This document shows positions 8,657-17,775 of a DNA stretch of 64,000 nt, piece by piece. Under the pieces are notes generated by a model. It did not search any database. It was not told the origin of the DNA and worked only from the letters and a program-made list of their open reading frames with translations. The translations under genes and the position numbers were made by a program. This DNA is from Actinoplanes derwentensis (GTDB taxonomy: Bacteria; Actinomycetota; Actinomycetes; Mycobacteriales; Micromonosporaceae): assembly GCF_900104725.1 (NCBI RefSeq), contig NZ_LT629758.1:9200001-9264000 (forward strand), written 5' to 3'. How positions within the stretch are numbered: position 1 is the stretch's first letter; each line of letters begins with the position of its first letter.

Positions 8657-8677
8657 ATATACAACGAAGTCGTATAT
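8657..8677. promoter_or_regulatory. Palindromic operator for the MarR regulator
   Basis: The 21-bp near-palindrome has the form ATATAC-N-AC-NNN-GT-N-GTATAT. It lies 9 bases before the MarR GTG start, in otherwise GC-rich DNA. Its size, symmetry and position fit the autoregulatory site of a MarR dimer (known of the family); binding here is inferred. Confidence 0.6.
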
Positions 8678-8686
8678 TCCGAAATC

Positions 8687-9121
8687 GTGATACCTCAAAC
8701 CGTGCCACCCGACTGGTCCGCCCTGCTCGCGTTACAACGGGCCACCCATGCCACCTTGCAGGTTCTTGCCGCCGAGCTCGTCGATCTCGATCTGACCGCC
8801 TCCGAGATCAACGCCATGGCCAACCTCGCCGACGGCCGTGGCCGCACCATCTCCGAACTCGGCAAGGCCGTGGGCGTCCGCCCCACGACACTCACCAGTG
8901 TCCTGGACCGCCTCGAACGACGCGGTCACATCACCCGAGGCAGCCGTCCGGGAGACCGTCGGGTCGTCGTTGTCGAGCTCACTTCAGATGGCCGCAAAGC
9001 CGCCACGGCAATCCGCGAGTCCATCGCCCGTATCGAGCACCGCGCGCTCGGCAGCCTGCCGGTCGGCGAGACGGTTGTCTTGCGACAGGCACTGGAAGCT
9101 CTGGCGGGGATGCTCTCATGA
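8687..9121 (+). CDS. MarR-family transcriptional regulator
   Basis: A 144-residue winged-helix protein with a GTG start. The DNA-binding core is visible as TISELGKAVGVRPTTLTSVLDRLERRGHI (helix-turn-helix) followed by the wing RGSRPGDRRVVVVELT, with dimerisation helices on both sides. MarR dimers usually repress their own operon until they bind a small aromatic ligand or are oxidised. No ligand can be deduced here, and the HTH side carries no cysteine. The gene overlaps the next by ATGA and follows a palindrome at 8657-8677, so the two-gene operon is probably autoregulated. Confidence 0.9.
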   Translation: MIPQTVPPDWSALLALQRATHATLQVLAAELVDLDLTASEINAMANLADGRGRTISELGKAVGVRPTTLTSVLDRLERRGHITRGSRPGDRRVVVVELTSDGRKAATAIRESIARIEHRALGSLPVGETVVLRQALEALAGMLS

Positions 9122-9573
9122 CAACGTCCGGGCCGTCTTCATTAAGCGCCGGGGCATCGGTCTTCGAATCCTTGATGGTCCAGGTGATGGCCGCTGCCGG
9201 ACAGTTCGGTCACCGAGAACATGTCCACCTGACGTGGCTGGCCGTGCGGCGTTACGGAGTATCTGAAGCGATCGACCTCATCAGCGACGGCATCCAGCGC
9301 ACCGCGCGATATGCGGGCGCGCCGCAGAAATACCACGCAACGATCAGCCGGGCATGGGTCGAACTCATCGGGCACCACGCCTTTGACACCCAGCAACAGG
9401 ACTTCGCCGGTTTTGCCGACCAGCATCCCGCCCTGCTCGACAAGCGCCTACTCACCCGCTTCTACCGCTCAACGACGCTGGCAAGCGCGCAGGCCAGGCA
9501 GGGCTGGATTCCGCCCGACCTCGCCCCGTTCCCCTGGCAGAATTCCGACGGCCAAGGGCCCAGGCATGGCTGA
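9118..9573 (+). CDS. Conserved hypothetical protein coupled to MarR
   Basis: A 151-residue protein starting in the ATGA overlap with the MarR gene. It shows HREHVHLTWLAVRRYG near residue 30 and KYHATISRAWVELIGHH and RLLTRFYRSTTLASAQARQGW later. The regular spacing of His and Glu suggests a helical fold that might bind a metal, but this is inference. I have no family name for it; similar proteins appear as hypothetical in actinobacteria. Translational coupling implies it is the main target of the MarR regulator. There is no signal peptide or membrane segment. Confidence 0.65.
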   Translation: MTTSGPSSLSAGASVFESLMVQVMAAAGQFGHREHVHLTWLAVRRYGVSEAIDLISDGIQRTARYAGAPQKYHATISRAWVELIGHHAFDTQQQDFAGFADQHPALLDKRLLTRFYRSTTLASAQARQGWIPPDLAPFPWQNSDGQGPRHG

Positions 9574-9691
9574 CCACGATACGACCCGGCACGCGTCGGT
9601 CGCCTACTGAACAAAGGACGCACGCGTTACCAACTCGCATGATCACTTATCCGCTGCTCGGGCATGACAGTGCGTTATGCCGACGGCCGCG

Positions 9692-9724
9692 CCGGAGGCG
9701 GCCGGTCGAAACTGCCGCCTCCGG
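9692..9724 (-). terminator. Terminator of the lipoprotein fragment
   Basis: A perfect 11-bp stem (CCGGAGGCGGC at 9692-9702, complement at 9714-9724) begins 7 bases beyond the minus-strand stop at 9732. The 3' end of the truncated gene and its terminator are thus both preserved. Confidence 0.6.
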
Positions 9725-9731
9725 GGGCGTT

Positions 9732-9980
9732 CTACTTTTTCGTGAATGCCTGCACCTGGCACTCGAACTCGATCTGCTTCTCGTTCTCCGGCACGTTGGG
9801 GTTCTCCGAGTTCCAGGTCCACCCGTCGTCGGTCTCGATGATCGGCATGCCCTTACCTTGCATGCACTTCACTTGTTCGTGCCACTGCTGCTTGTAGTCC
9901 GGATTCTGGGCGGGATCCAACTCCGGGGCTCGGACAGGCTTCTTGGACGCACACGCGGCGGCTGCGGCGGCCGGTGGATC
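9732..9980 (-). pseudogene. C-terminal fragment of a probable lipoprotein
   Basis: The minus strand encodes AAAAAACASKKPVRAPELD followed by about 60 residues with two further Cys (KCMQGKGMPIIE and FECQVQAFTKK) and a Trp-rich TDDGWTWNSENPNVP. The Ala-rich stretch ending in ACAS may be the remains of a lipobox. The upstream end runs into Rhs sequence near 9980-10020, so the signal peptide start is missing. It is best read as a gene truncated by the rearrangement that also removed the front of the Rhs gene. Confidence 0.5.
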
Positions 9981-11273
9981 CCCATCCATGTACAGAGATC
10001 CGGCTGGTCCCTTACCCCCCACGGGCCTACGACGAACACAACGGCCTGCTCACCGAACAACTGATCACCCGCGCCCCGACCACCCCAGCCAACGTCCACC
10101 AGCAGAAATACCAATACGACCTGGTCGGCAACCTGACCCGGCAGACCACCAACCGCCTAGCCGGTGGCGTCAGCGAAACCCAATGCTTCAACTACGACGG
10201 ACTACGCCGTCTCACCGAAGCCTGGACCGGAACCGACAACTGCGCCGTCACACCCACCGAGACCAGCCGTAGCACCATCGGCAACACCATCGGCTACAGC
10301 AGCGCCTACTGGACCAGCTGGGCCTTCGACGACCTCGGCCACCGCACCAGCCAGATCGAACGGTCCCTGACCGGCGGCACCGACACCACCACCACGTACA
10401 AGTACGACGAGAACGGCAAAAACCAACCGCACACCCTGACCAGCACCGGCACCACCGGTGGCCGGACCGGCTCGACCAGCTACGCCTACGACGTGGCCGG
10501 CAACACGACGAGTCGCACCACCTCGACCGGCACCCAGACCCTCGACTGGAACCACGCCGGCAAACTCGCCTCCGTCACCACCCCAACCGGATCCTCCACC
10601 AACGTCTACAGCCACACCGGTGACCTCCTGCTGGAAAAGAACCCCGGCAACGTCACGCTCTACCTCGGCAGCCAGCAGTTCACCCTCGACACCAGCACCA
10701 ACGCCGTCACCGGGACCCGCTATTACAGCCTTCCCGGCGGCGGCAGTGTCATCCGCAACGGCGCCAGCTACAGTTTCGCCCTGCCGGACCTGCACGGCAC
10801 ACCCGACTTCTATCTGAACAACACCGCCCAGACACCGACCTGGCGTCAGTACACGCCTTACGGCGACCGACGTGGTGTGACGATCGAGATCCCCGATAAC
10901 CGGGGCTTCCTGAACAAGACCCTCAACAGCACCACCGGCCTCATCCAGGTCGGCGCGCGGCAATACGACTCCACCATCGGCCGTTTCATCTCCCTCGACC
11001 CGATCCAAGACCTGGCCGTCCCTCAGCAGTGGAACGGCTACGCCTACGCCAACAACAGCCCCACCGCCTTCTCCGACGTCACCGGCCTGAACTGGGACTG
11101 GAATCCCGGTGGCGGCAGCGGCGGCAGCGGCACCAGTTCCCCTCCCGCGGAGTCCGGCAAGACCGGCAGCAGTTCCACCGAGCGATACACCAAAACCATC
11201 GCTGCCGACGGCCTCTCCATGATCAAGGGATCTTGGGAAGGCATCGTCACCCAAGCGAGCTGCGCACCGCTAG
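9974..11273 (+). pseudogene. Rhs/YD-repeat toxin gene, segment 1 (YD repeats and core end)
   Basis: Recognisable Rhs sequence starts near 10020. YD-type repeats follow (KYQYDLVGNLTRQ, CFNYDGLRRLTEAW, YAYDVAGNTTSRTT, LDWNHAGKLASVTTP). The canonical end of the Rhs core is VGARQYDSTIGRFISLDPIQ and GYAYANNSPTAFSDVTG at about 10950-11090. Rhs proteins are large surface or secreted shells that enclose a C-terminal toxin. The usual long N-terminal part is absent, so the gene was already 5'-truncated. The frame is cut at the CTAG 11270-11273 by an IS701-type element; the open frame beyond is IS sequence. Segment 2 resumes at 12662. Confidence 0.9.
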
Positions 11274-12657
11274 TACTGCTACGGCGGCTCGTAGCTTCCG
11301 AGCGTGCTGAGTCGTTTGCGGTAGTGGGCAGTTCGGGCGCGGTGGTTGCAACGTCGTCGGAAGTTCGACCAGGCCAAGGCATGCTTGGTGGTGTTCTTCG
11401 CGGTCAGGATCAGGACGGCGAGTAGGTGTCTGATCTCTTTGACGGTCAGTGGGATCAGGCCGTCCTGGCCGTGGTCGCCGGTGGTGCCCCCTTTTCGGCT
11501 TCGCGGGCGCGGGTGATGGTCAGGAACGCGGCGGCGGCCATGGACAGGGTGATGTGGGCGTACCAGGCGTCGTAGCGGCGGAACTGGTACTGGTCCATGC
11601 CGGCCTCGTTCTTCGCGATCTGGAACGATTCCTCGACCGCCCACCTCGCGCCCGCCGTGGCCACCAGCCTGCGCAGCCGGGTGCCGCGCGGGCCGAAGCA
11701 CACGTAGTACGCCAGTTCGCCGCTGCTGATGCTGCGCCGGGCCAGCACCCAGCCACGCCGGCCATGCTCGAACTCGGTGCGGATCGGGACACTCGTCCAG
11801 TCGTAGACACGCGGGCCGTGGGCGCCGTCACCGCAGGACATCCGCCGCCAGGCCCCGGCCCGGACCTTGCCGATCAACGCGTCGACGCGGGTGGTGGTGT
11901 GCAGCCCGGACGCGACCTCATGATCCTTACGGGTGGCCAGCACATAGTGAATGTCCTGCTGTTCACACCATTCGCGCAGTGCCCGGTTCTGGCCGTACGC
12001 CTCGTCGCCGGTGAACCAGGCGAACGGCACCTTCGCGTCGACCGCACGTTCCAGCATGGACCTGGCCTGCTCGGGTTTGGTGGCGAACGGGACGTCGTCG
12101 CCGATGTGCGCACGCCGGCACCGGTCCCGGTCGTCGGTCCAGGACTTCGGCAGGTACAACTCCCGGTCGACGTGTGCCCGCCCATGCCGGGTGTGGTAGG
12201 TCAGGAACACCCCGAGCTGGCAGTTGTCGATCTTCCCGGTCGTTCCGGTGTACTGCCTTTGAACACCGGCCGATGATCTTCCCTTCTTGATGAAGCCGGT
12301 CTCGTCAGCGACCAGCACCCCGGCCTCATCGCCGATCGCCGCCACCAGCGCGGACCGCACCTCATCACGCAGCTTGTCCCGGTCCAGACACCGGCTGACC
12401 AGCAAACCCTGCATCTTGTCCGGCGTCGCGTCACCGGCATGCTCGGCCAGACTCCAGCCACTACGCCGCTCGATCGGCGCCATCAACCCCCGCAGATACT
12501 TCCACGCCTGCCACCGGACATCCGCCCGGCTGAACCAATGCGAAAACCCCAGGAAGAAATCCCAGAGGTCATCGTCCCAGCCGCCTACCTGTTCAGCCGT
12601 CACCACGCCCAGCAAACGATTCAGAACCACACGAAGTGGCGACCCGCCGTTGCAGTA
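11274..12657 (-). mobile_element. IS701-family insertion sequence (1384 bp)
   Basis: The terminal inverted repeats are TACTGCTACGGCGGCTCG at the left end and, read inward, TACTGCAACGGCGGGTCG at the right (16 of 18 identical). The element is flanked by a direct CTAG at 11270-11273 and 12658-12661, matching the CTAG target preference known for this family. Its one gene is the transposase on the minus strand. Removing the element plus one CTAG restores the Rhs frame exactly (...SCAP-L-GLLVSW...). Clean ends and an intact transposase suggest a recent insertion. Confidence 0.93.
11455..12630 (-). CDS. IS701-family transposase
   Basis: A full-length DDE transposase of 391 residues. The acidic residues appear in VLVADETGFIKKG, WFTGDEAYGQN and WAVEESFQIAKNE, with the downstream MDQYQFRRYDAWY block typical of IS4/IS701-like enzymes. 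The N-terminal helix region (DLWDFFLGFSHWFSR) is intact. The start may be GTG 12630, or a later GTG at 12606 or 12603. The gene lies antisense to the host Rhs gene, and there is no sign of decay. Confidence 0.93.
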   Translation of the reverse strand: MVLNRLLGVVTAEQVGGWDDDLWDFFLGFSHWFSRADVRWQAWKYLRGLMAPIERRSGWSLAEHAGDATPDKMQGLLVSRCLDRDKLRDEVRSALVAAIGDEAGVLVADETGFIKKGRSSAGVQRQYTGTTGKIDNCQLGVFLTYHTRHGRAHVDRELYLPKSWTDDRDRCRRAHIGDDVPFATKPEQARSMLERAVDAKVPFAWFTGDEAYGQNRALREWCEQQDIHYVLATRKDHEVASGLHTTTRVDALIGKVRAGAWRRMSCGDGAHGPRVYDWTSVPIRTEFEHGRRGWVLARRSISSGELAYYVCFGPRGTRLRRLVATAGARWAVEESFQIAKNEAGMDQYQFRRYDAWYAHITLSMAAAAFLTITRAREAEKGAPPATTARTA

Positions 12658-13520
12658 CTAGGCCTGCTGGTGTCCTGGGGAACCTGCAAGGCCAGGCTCG
12701 ACACGCAGGCTCACGAGGCCGTTGCGTCGGGGCTCCTGCTCGGCGACGTGGCCAACTGCGTAGTCCACGAAGAGGGTTGCGCAAAAGCCCAGGAACAGGT
12801 CGGTTGCGGCAGCGGCTGGGGCGGCGCAGAGTGCGCCGGCCACGCCACGGTGGCAGTCGTAAGCACCCTGCTCGGAATTGTCACCAAAAAGATCCCGAAG
12901 CTAAAATTCGGCAACAAGGGCGACTCGGATTCCCCCAAGACGCCCTCTCTTGAAGCCTGCGTCACCCCTGGCCCCAATAGTTTTTCTGCTACCACGGCAG
13001 TGCTGATGGCAGACGGCACCGCCAAGGCGATGGAAGATATCCAGGTCGGTGATGAGGTCCTCGCAACTGACCCGGAAACAGGCGAGGAAGGTCCACGAAA
13101 AGTCGAGAAGGTGTGGGTCCACAACGACGACCTATACATCCTGACCATCGACGGCCAGCGACTCACGACAACAGAAGACCACCCTTTCTGGAACGAATCC
13201 GATCAGGAGTGGCAGAAGGCAGAATCGCTCGGCGCAGGCGAACTCACCCGCACCGTCAAGGGCACGGCCCGGGTAGACGGATTCGACTACTCGGAGCACA
13301 CCTTCGCCCCCGCCTACAACCTCACCGTCGCCGACATCCACACGTACTATGTGCTCGCCGGCAAAACCCCGGTGCTGGTGCACAACCAAGGTGACACACC
13401 GAAACCGGGCCAGGCCTATCTCTGGCGGGCTGTTACTGGTGCTGAATACGTAGACATCTCGAAGAATCGCGCCTGGAATAGTCCTCAGGGGGTCAAGTAC
13501 TTCTCGTTCAGCGAGCGGGG
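12658..13520 (+). pseudogene. Rhs toxin gene, segment 2 (linker, Hint domain, start of toxin)
   Basis: This segment continues the Rhs frame after the IS701 element. It begins with a linker carrying several Cys. A pretoxin Hint domain follows at about 12970-13390 (SFSATTAVLMADGT, IQVGDEVLATDPETGEE, LTTTEDHPFW, and the closing YNLTVADIHTYYVLAGKT and VLVHN). Hint domains in polymorphic toxins autocleave to free the C-terminal toxin. The toxin domain begins with TPKPGQAYLWRAVTGAEYVD and continues SPQGVKYFSFSERG, where an IS30-type element interrupts it after base 13520. The toxin resumes at 14572. Confidence 0.9.
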
Positions 13521-14568
13521 GGCAGATTCAGGCAGTCGAAGCATTTTCCTCTACGAGTTCGGCGAATATCTCGGAGGGCTTCTTCCAATTGTGGATCTTA
13601 CGGGGTCGGTCATTGATTTCGGAAGCCACCATTGCCAGGTATTTCGGATCTGATGTGATCGGGACGCCTTTCGGGAAGTACTCGCGCAGGATGCGGTTCG
13701 CGTTCTCGTTGCTGCCGCGCTGCCATGGTGAGTGCGGGCGGGCGAAGTAGACCGGCAGCCCGGCGGCGGTGATCCGTGCGTGTCCGGCCATCTCGGAGCC
13801 GCAGTCCCAGGTCAGCGAGCGGGCGATCTGTGGCGGCAGCGTTCCGGCGGCGGCGATCACCGCGTCGCCGACGGTCAGCGCGTCGCGTCCGGTCAACGGG
13901 ACCAGGACCAGCATCCGGGAGGTCCGCTCGACCAGGGTCGCGACTGCGGACCTGCCGGCCTTGCCGATCACGAGGTCGCCTTCCCAGTGGCCGGGCACCT
14001 GCCGGTCCTCGACCTCGGCGGGGCGTTCGTCGAGGTAGCGGGGCTCACGGATCCGCGGGGCCGGGGCCGGGCGGGGGCCCGAACGGCGGGCGGTCCGGCC
14101 GGTGCGCAGCTTCAGCAGTTCCCGAGCCAGGGCGGACACCGGCTGGGCGTAGACCCACTGGTAGATCGCTTCGTGTGACACCCGTACAGCCTGATCGTCG
14201 CGGTAGTCGCGCGGCAACCGGCCCGCGATCGACGCCGGCGACCAGCCGCCCTTGAGCAGCTGCGTGACCACCGTCCGCAGCCGTGGTGACCGGTCGACCG
14301 CGTACGCCTTCGGCCGCAACCGACCGGTCAGCGCCAACTGGTCCGCAGTCACGGCCCGGTACTCCGCCCGGCCGCCGTGGCGGGCCACGTCCCGTGAGAC
14401 CACCGACGGGTTCCGGCTGATCAGCCGGGCAATCTCCTTGAATTCCAGGCCCTCGGCCAAGCCACGGGAGATCTCTTCACGATCGACCAGGGTCAACATG
14501 TTGCGCACGGCGGGCATCCTGTCCCACCGACCCATCAAGATCAAATGCTACGACTGACTGAACTCGCC
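13521..14568 (-). mobile_element. IS30-family insertion sequence (1048 bp)
   Basis: The terminal repeats (13521-13546 and 14543-14568) are 26 bp with 21 matches, including TTCAG, CAGTCG and AGCATTT. GGG precedes the left end and follows the right end (13518-13520 and 14569-14571), a 3-bp target duplication. Removing the element and one GGG rejoins the toxin frame as SERG-AAEYARRAYAAYP. The single transposase gene is intact. Confidence 0.88.
13528..14535 (-). CDS. IS30-family transposase
   Basis: A protein of about 335 residues with the N-terminal helix-turn-helix (LTLVDREEISRGLAEGLEF then IARLISRNPSVVSRDVARHG) and a DDE core: WEGDLVIGKAG, LTWDCGSEMA, and NENANRILREYFPKG. All three catalytic regions are present, so it may be active. 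The most credible start is ATG 14535 or ATG 14517; the longer frame to 14544 uses TTG. Transcription is antisense to the Rhs toxin it disrupts. Confidence 0.92.
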   Translation of the reverse strand: MGRWDRMPAVRNMLTLVDREEISRGLAEGLEFKEIARLISRNPSVVSRDVARHGGRAEYRAVTADQLALTGRLRPKAYAVDRSPRLRTVVTQLLKGGWSPASIAGRLPRDYRDDQAVRVSHEAIYQWVYAQPVSALARELLKLRTGRTARRSGPRPAPAPRIREPRYLDERPAEVEDRQVPGHWEGDLVIGKAGRSAVATLVERTSRMLVLVPLTGRDALTVGDAVIAAAGTLPPQIARSLTWDCGSEMAGHARITAAGLPVYFARPHSPWQRGSNENANRILREYFPKGVPITSDPKYLAMVASEINDRPRKIHNWKKPSEIFAELVEENASTA

Positions 14569-14794
14569 GGGTGCTGCTGAGTATGCGAGGAGGGCGTACG
14601 CTGCCTACCCGGAAGAAGGGGCGTATACGATGATTCGAACCAGCGTCAAAGTTGCGGATCTGCCGGAGGCTGCGCGTATGACGTATACCGCAGACGTCAT
14701 CGACGGTGGCGTGGCTCTCAATAACGACGAGCTTAAGATTCTGGGTAGGCCGTCAATCATGACGTCAATGAGCACGGGCTTGGGCTGCAAGTGA
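14569..14794 (+). pseudogene. Rhs toxin gene, segment 3 (C-terminal part of toxin domain)
   Basis: After the IS30 element the frame GAAEYARRAYAAYPEEGAY continues through MIRTSVKVADLPEAARMTY, IDGGVALNNDELKILGRPS and SMSTGLGCK to TGA 14792-14794. Joined to segment 2 this gives a toxin domain of about 115 residues. Its start (LWRAV), middle (KYFSFSERGAAEYA) and end (DGG...LGRP) resemble Rhs C-terminal domains that may have an ADP-ribosyltransferase-like fold; that is a tentative reading and no family is confirmed. The stop overlaps the GTG of the next gene (GTGA). Confidence 0.85.
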
Positions 14795-15255
14795 AATACG
14801 TCATCGCCGCCGCGGCGGAAGTTGTCGTGAACTCGTGTCAAGAGTTCATGGGGGTAAGGGAAGGGCTTGAGTTTCGTTCGGGGTCTGTGCGCGATACCGG
14901 TTGGGATTGCCGTGCCGCAGTCGTGAGCTTCGCGCTTGCTCATGATCGTTATGGAGGTAGGCCAGTAATCGGCTTGGCTCAGGCGCTAGTGAATGAGCGG
15001 GCCGATGGGGCACCTGAGTTGATCCTTGCGACTCCCCCTATTCCGCTCGCTGCCGCTTCCGAATCGCCAACTGATGCTGACGTTCAAATGCACGTGCTCG
15101 CATCTCTAAGAGCCTGCATTGCGGCCTTCGTTGATGCTTGCGGTGATTCTGCAGAGGCCAAGATACTCATCCATTTAGAGGCTGCGGGTTTTGACCGCTC
15201 TGATCTGACACCGACGCTGAGTGCGCTAGTCGAATTCTTGGAAAGTAGAAGGTGA
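14791..15255 (+). CDS. Presumed immunity protein to the Rhs toxin
   Basis: A 154-residue soluble protein starting at GTG 14791 within a 4-base overlap with the toxin stop. It is mildly acidic and has no signal peptide, as expected for a cytoplasmic immunity protein. Recognisable stretches include FRSGSVRDTGWDCRAAVVSF and SLRACIAAFVDACGDSAEAK, but no named immunity family. Base composition is clearly lower in GC than the surroundings, which fits horizontally acquired toxin-immunity cassettes. Its role is inferred from position alone. It remains intact although the toxin is broken. Confidence 0.75.
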   Translation: MKYVIAAAAEVVVNSCQEFMGVREGLEFRSGSVRDTGWDCRAAVVSFALAHDRYGGRPVIGLAQALVNERADGAPELILATPPIPLAAASESPTDADVQMHVLASLRACIAAFVDACGDSAEAKILIHLEAAGFDRSDLTPTLSALVEFLESRR

Positions 15256-15573
15256 TTCTTCAACGCCTGCCCTCGATCTAGTTCCTTCTCGAAGAACCGA
15301 TGATTATGGCGCTGAGCCAAGGAGGGCGTTGTGGGTTGACGCCAGGGCAACCTGGTCGTGTTTGGGTGGGCGGCGACTACGCAGGGTGGTGGAATCCTGT
15401 AGAGGTTTGCTGCTGATCGCTTGGGTTGCCGTCACGGTTGCCGTCAATGGCTGCTGCATGTCGACTTCTATCGATACCCTGGACCCGGTTGTAGCGTCTT
15501 GGAGGCTGCTCGATGTGTAGTGCGCCCCCCTGGGCGGCCTCCAAGGCGATCGTCACGTCGGTCTGTGTTCGGC
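15256..15573. other. Non-coding stretch between immunity gene and ISKra4-type element
   Basis: These 318 bases have lower GC than the genome average and contain no convincing gene. There is no clear hairpin after the immunity gene. The stretch ends at the left inverted repeat of the next element. Confidence 0.45.
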
Positions 15574-15684
15574 GGGTGCGTTTCTCCCTGAGTGACCTGT
15601 GATGTTCATCGATGTTCGATCGTTGTGTTCTTCGAGGGCTGGTTGGTATGGGTTGGCTGACCGGTTTTCGGTGGGGGTGAGCGG

Positions 15685-16119
15685 GTGGATGGCGATCAGA
15701 TCATGCGGTTACTCGCCGAGCGTGAGGCGGCGGCTCGGGTCGAGTGGCTGCGGTTGGAAGAGGAAGCCGCGCGGATCGCCGGGTTGATCGAGGCGTGTCG
15801 GCGGGAGATCGAACGTCTGACCGTCACGCGTGAGGTGTTGTCCGGGCTGGTCACCGGAGCGGCGGAGCCGGTGCCGGCAGCGTCCGTCCCGGCCCTGGAC
15901 GGGGAGTTCGCGGATCAGTTGCTGGCGATCCTCGCCGAGGCGGGCCGGCCGCTGCGATGCCGGGAGGTCGTCGCGGTCATGGGTGAGAATCCGTCGGTGG
16001 CCCGGCATGGTGAGCGGGTCCGGCACCGGTTGAAGAAGCTGGTGACGGCCGGGCGCGTGCGCGAAGTGGAGCCGGGGCTGTTCACTCTCACGGCTGGTTC
16101 CGGCCCCTCTTCGGGGTGA
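15685..16119 (+). CDS. IS accessory protein with coiled coil and winged-helix-like region
   Basis: A 144-residue protein starting at GTG 15685. The N-terminal half is a coiled-coil helix (LLAEREAAARVEWLRLEEEA and onward). The C-terminal half (LLAILAEAGRPLRCREVVAV then RVRHRLKKLVTAGRVREVEP) has the pattern of a winged helix. Genes of this kind precede transposases in some ISKra4-type elements. It overlaps the transposase frame by 4 bases (GTGA at 16116-16119), although the transposase more likely starts at ATG 16206. The role in transposition is unknown. Confidence 0.75.
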   Translation: MDGDQIMRLLAEREAAARVEWLRLEEEAARIAGLIEACRREIERLTVTREVLSGLVTGAAEPVPAASVPALDGEFADQLLAILAEAGRPLRCREVVAVMGENPSVARHGERVRHRLKKLVTAGRVREVEPGLFTLTAGSGPSSG

Positions 16120-16205
16120 CCCGGTCGGGATGGCTCCAGCACGATGGTGGGTCTTCCTGGGCGGGCTGGGTTTATCGAAGAACCGGCCGACCCGAGGAAG
16201 ACCCG

Positions 16206-17739
16206 ATGGCACCATATCCCTGCCCCGGGCCCGGCAACGCCGCTTATGCCGTGTCCCGGGCCTTGTTCGACGTATTGATCACCCGCCTGGGTGACCCGCT
16301 GATGGCGACGCGGCCGGAACACGCGGTGGAGGAGTTCATCGCCGGCGCGGGCCGTGATGTGCTGCGCCAGGCGTTGCAGGATCACCTCGACGCCCGTGCC
16401 GCCGCGGAACAGCGGCTGCCCGAGGTGACCGGCGCCGACGAGGTGACCCGGCGGCGGGCCGAGCCGGGGCATACCCGGCTGCTGTCGACCACCCTCGGCC
16501 CGGTCGAGGTCACCCGGATCGCCTACCGCCATCCGGGGGTGTCCAATCTGCACCCGGCAGATGCCCGGCTCGCGCTGCCCGAAGGCTGGTACTCGTTCCC
16601 GCTGCAACAAGCCGTGATCCACGAGAGCGTGACCGGCGCGTTGCGGCAGGCCCACGATGGTCTGGACCGGATCCTCGGGACACGGATCGGCACCCGGCAG
16701 CTGATGCAGATCACCACCGACGCCGCCCGAGACGTGCGTGACTTCTATGCCCAGCACCCCGTTCCCGCCCGGGCTGTTCAGCCCGGCAACCCGGCGGGGC
16801 CGCGGGATCTGCTCGTGCTCAGCATCGACGCCACCGGCATCAACATGATCGATTCCGGGTTGCGGGACAGCTCACCGGTCCGTGACGACGGGCCGCAACC
16901 GCCGTCGGCCCAACTGTCCTGCCGTGAACGCACCGGCCGGACCCGCATGGCCGTGGTCACCGCCGTCTATGACGCCGCACCCGCGGTCCGCAGCCCCGCC
17001 GACGTCATGCCCACCGGCGCCGCCGAACGCGCCACCCGCCGGCCCGGGCCGAAAGCCGTCAACCGTCAGGTCGACGCGTCGATCGTCGATTCCACCGCCC
17101 CGATGACCACCAGACTGTTCGACCGGGCCGAGCAACGCGACCCGCACCACCTGCGCCGCTGGATCGTGCTGGTCGACGGCAACAACCACCAGATCGACCG
17201 GATCAACGCCGAAGCCCACGCCCGCGGCGTGCGGATCAACCTGATCCTCGACTTCGTCCACGTCCTGGAATACCTCTGGAAAGCCGCCGACGACCTGCAC
17301 CCCACCCACCCAGCCCGGCCGCGCCGCCTTCGTCGCCCGCACCGCCCGCGACCTGCTCGAACACCATCCCGCCCGGGTCATCGCCGACTTGAAAAGCCAG
17401 CACGACACCGTCACCGCGACCGGCGATACCGCACCCGGGCTGAAACGCTGCATCGACTACCTCACCGCGAAACAGCCCTACCTCATCTACCGCATCGCGC
17501 TGACCATGGGCTGGCCCATCGCGACCGGCGTCATCGAGGGCGCATGCCGCTACCTGGTCAAAGACCGCCTCGCGATCACCGGCGCCCGCTGGAGCCTGCC
17601 CAGCGCCGAAGCCGTCCTGCTACTCCGAACAGTGATCACCAACGGCGACTTCGACGCCTACTGGAAGTACCACCTCCAGCAAGAACACCAACGCACCCAC
17701 ACCAGCCACTACCAGCACCAATACGACCTCGCCGCTTGA
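16206..17739 (+). pseudogene. ISKra4-family transposase, frameshifted
   Basis: ATG 16206 has GAGGAA upstream. The first frame runs through HAVEEFIAGAGRDVLRQALQ, LLVLSIDATGINMI, RWIVLVDGNNHQIDRIN and NLILDFVHVLEYLWKAADDLH. At about 17300-17316 the sense moves to another frame, continuing GRAAFVARTARDLLEHHPARV, TMGWPIATGVIEGACRYLV and ITGARWSLPSAEAVLLLR to TGA 17737-17739. A one-base indel in the C-rich tract CACCCCACCCACCCAGCCC explains it. The DDE residues are split between the two frames, so the enzyme is inactive unless a ribosomal frameshift occurs. Confidence 0.85.
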
Positions 17740-17775
17740 CCAAGATCGCGAAAGTCACTCAGAGAGAAACGCACC

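Noticed and set aside
9974..11425. Native C-terminus of the Rhs frame up to 11425
   Set aside because: Everything after 11273 is IS701 sequence. The true continuation is at 12662 after removal of the element.
12439..12657. N-terminal part of the frame that leads into the Hint domain
   Set aside because: These codons lie inside the IS701 element, antisense to its transposase, and are not part of the toxin.
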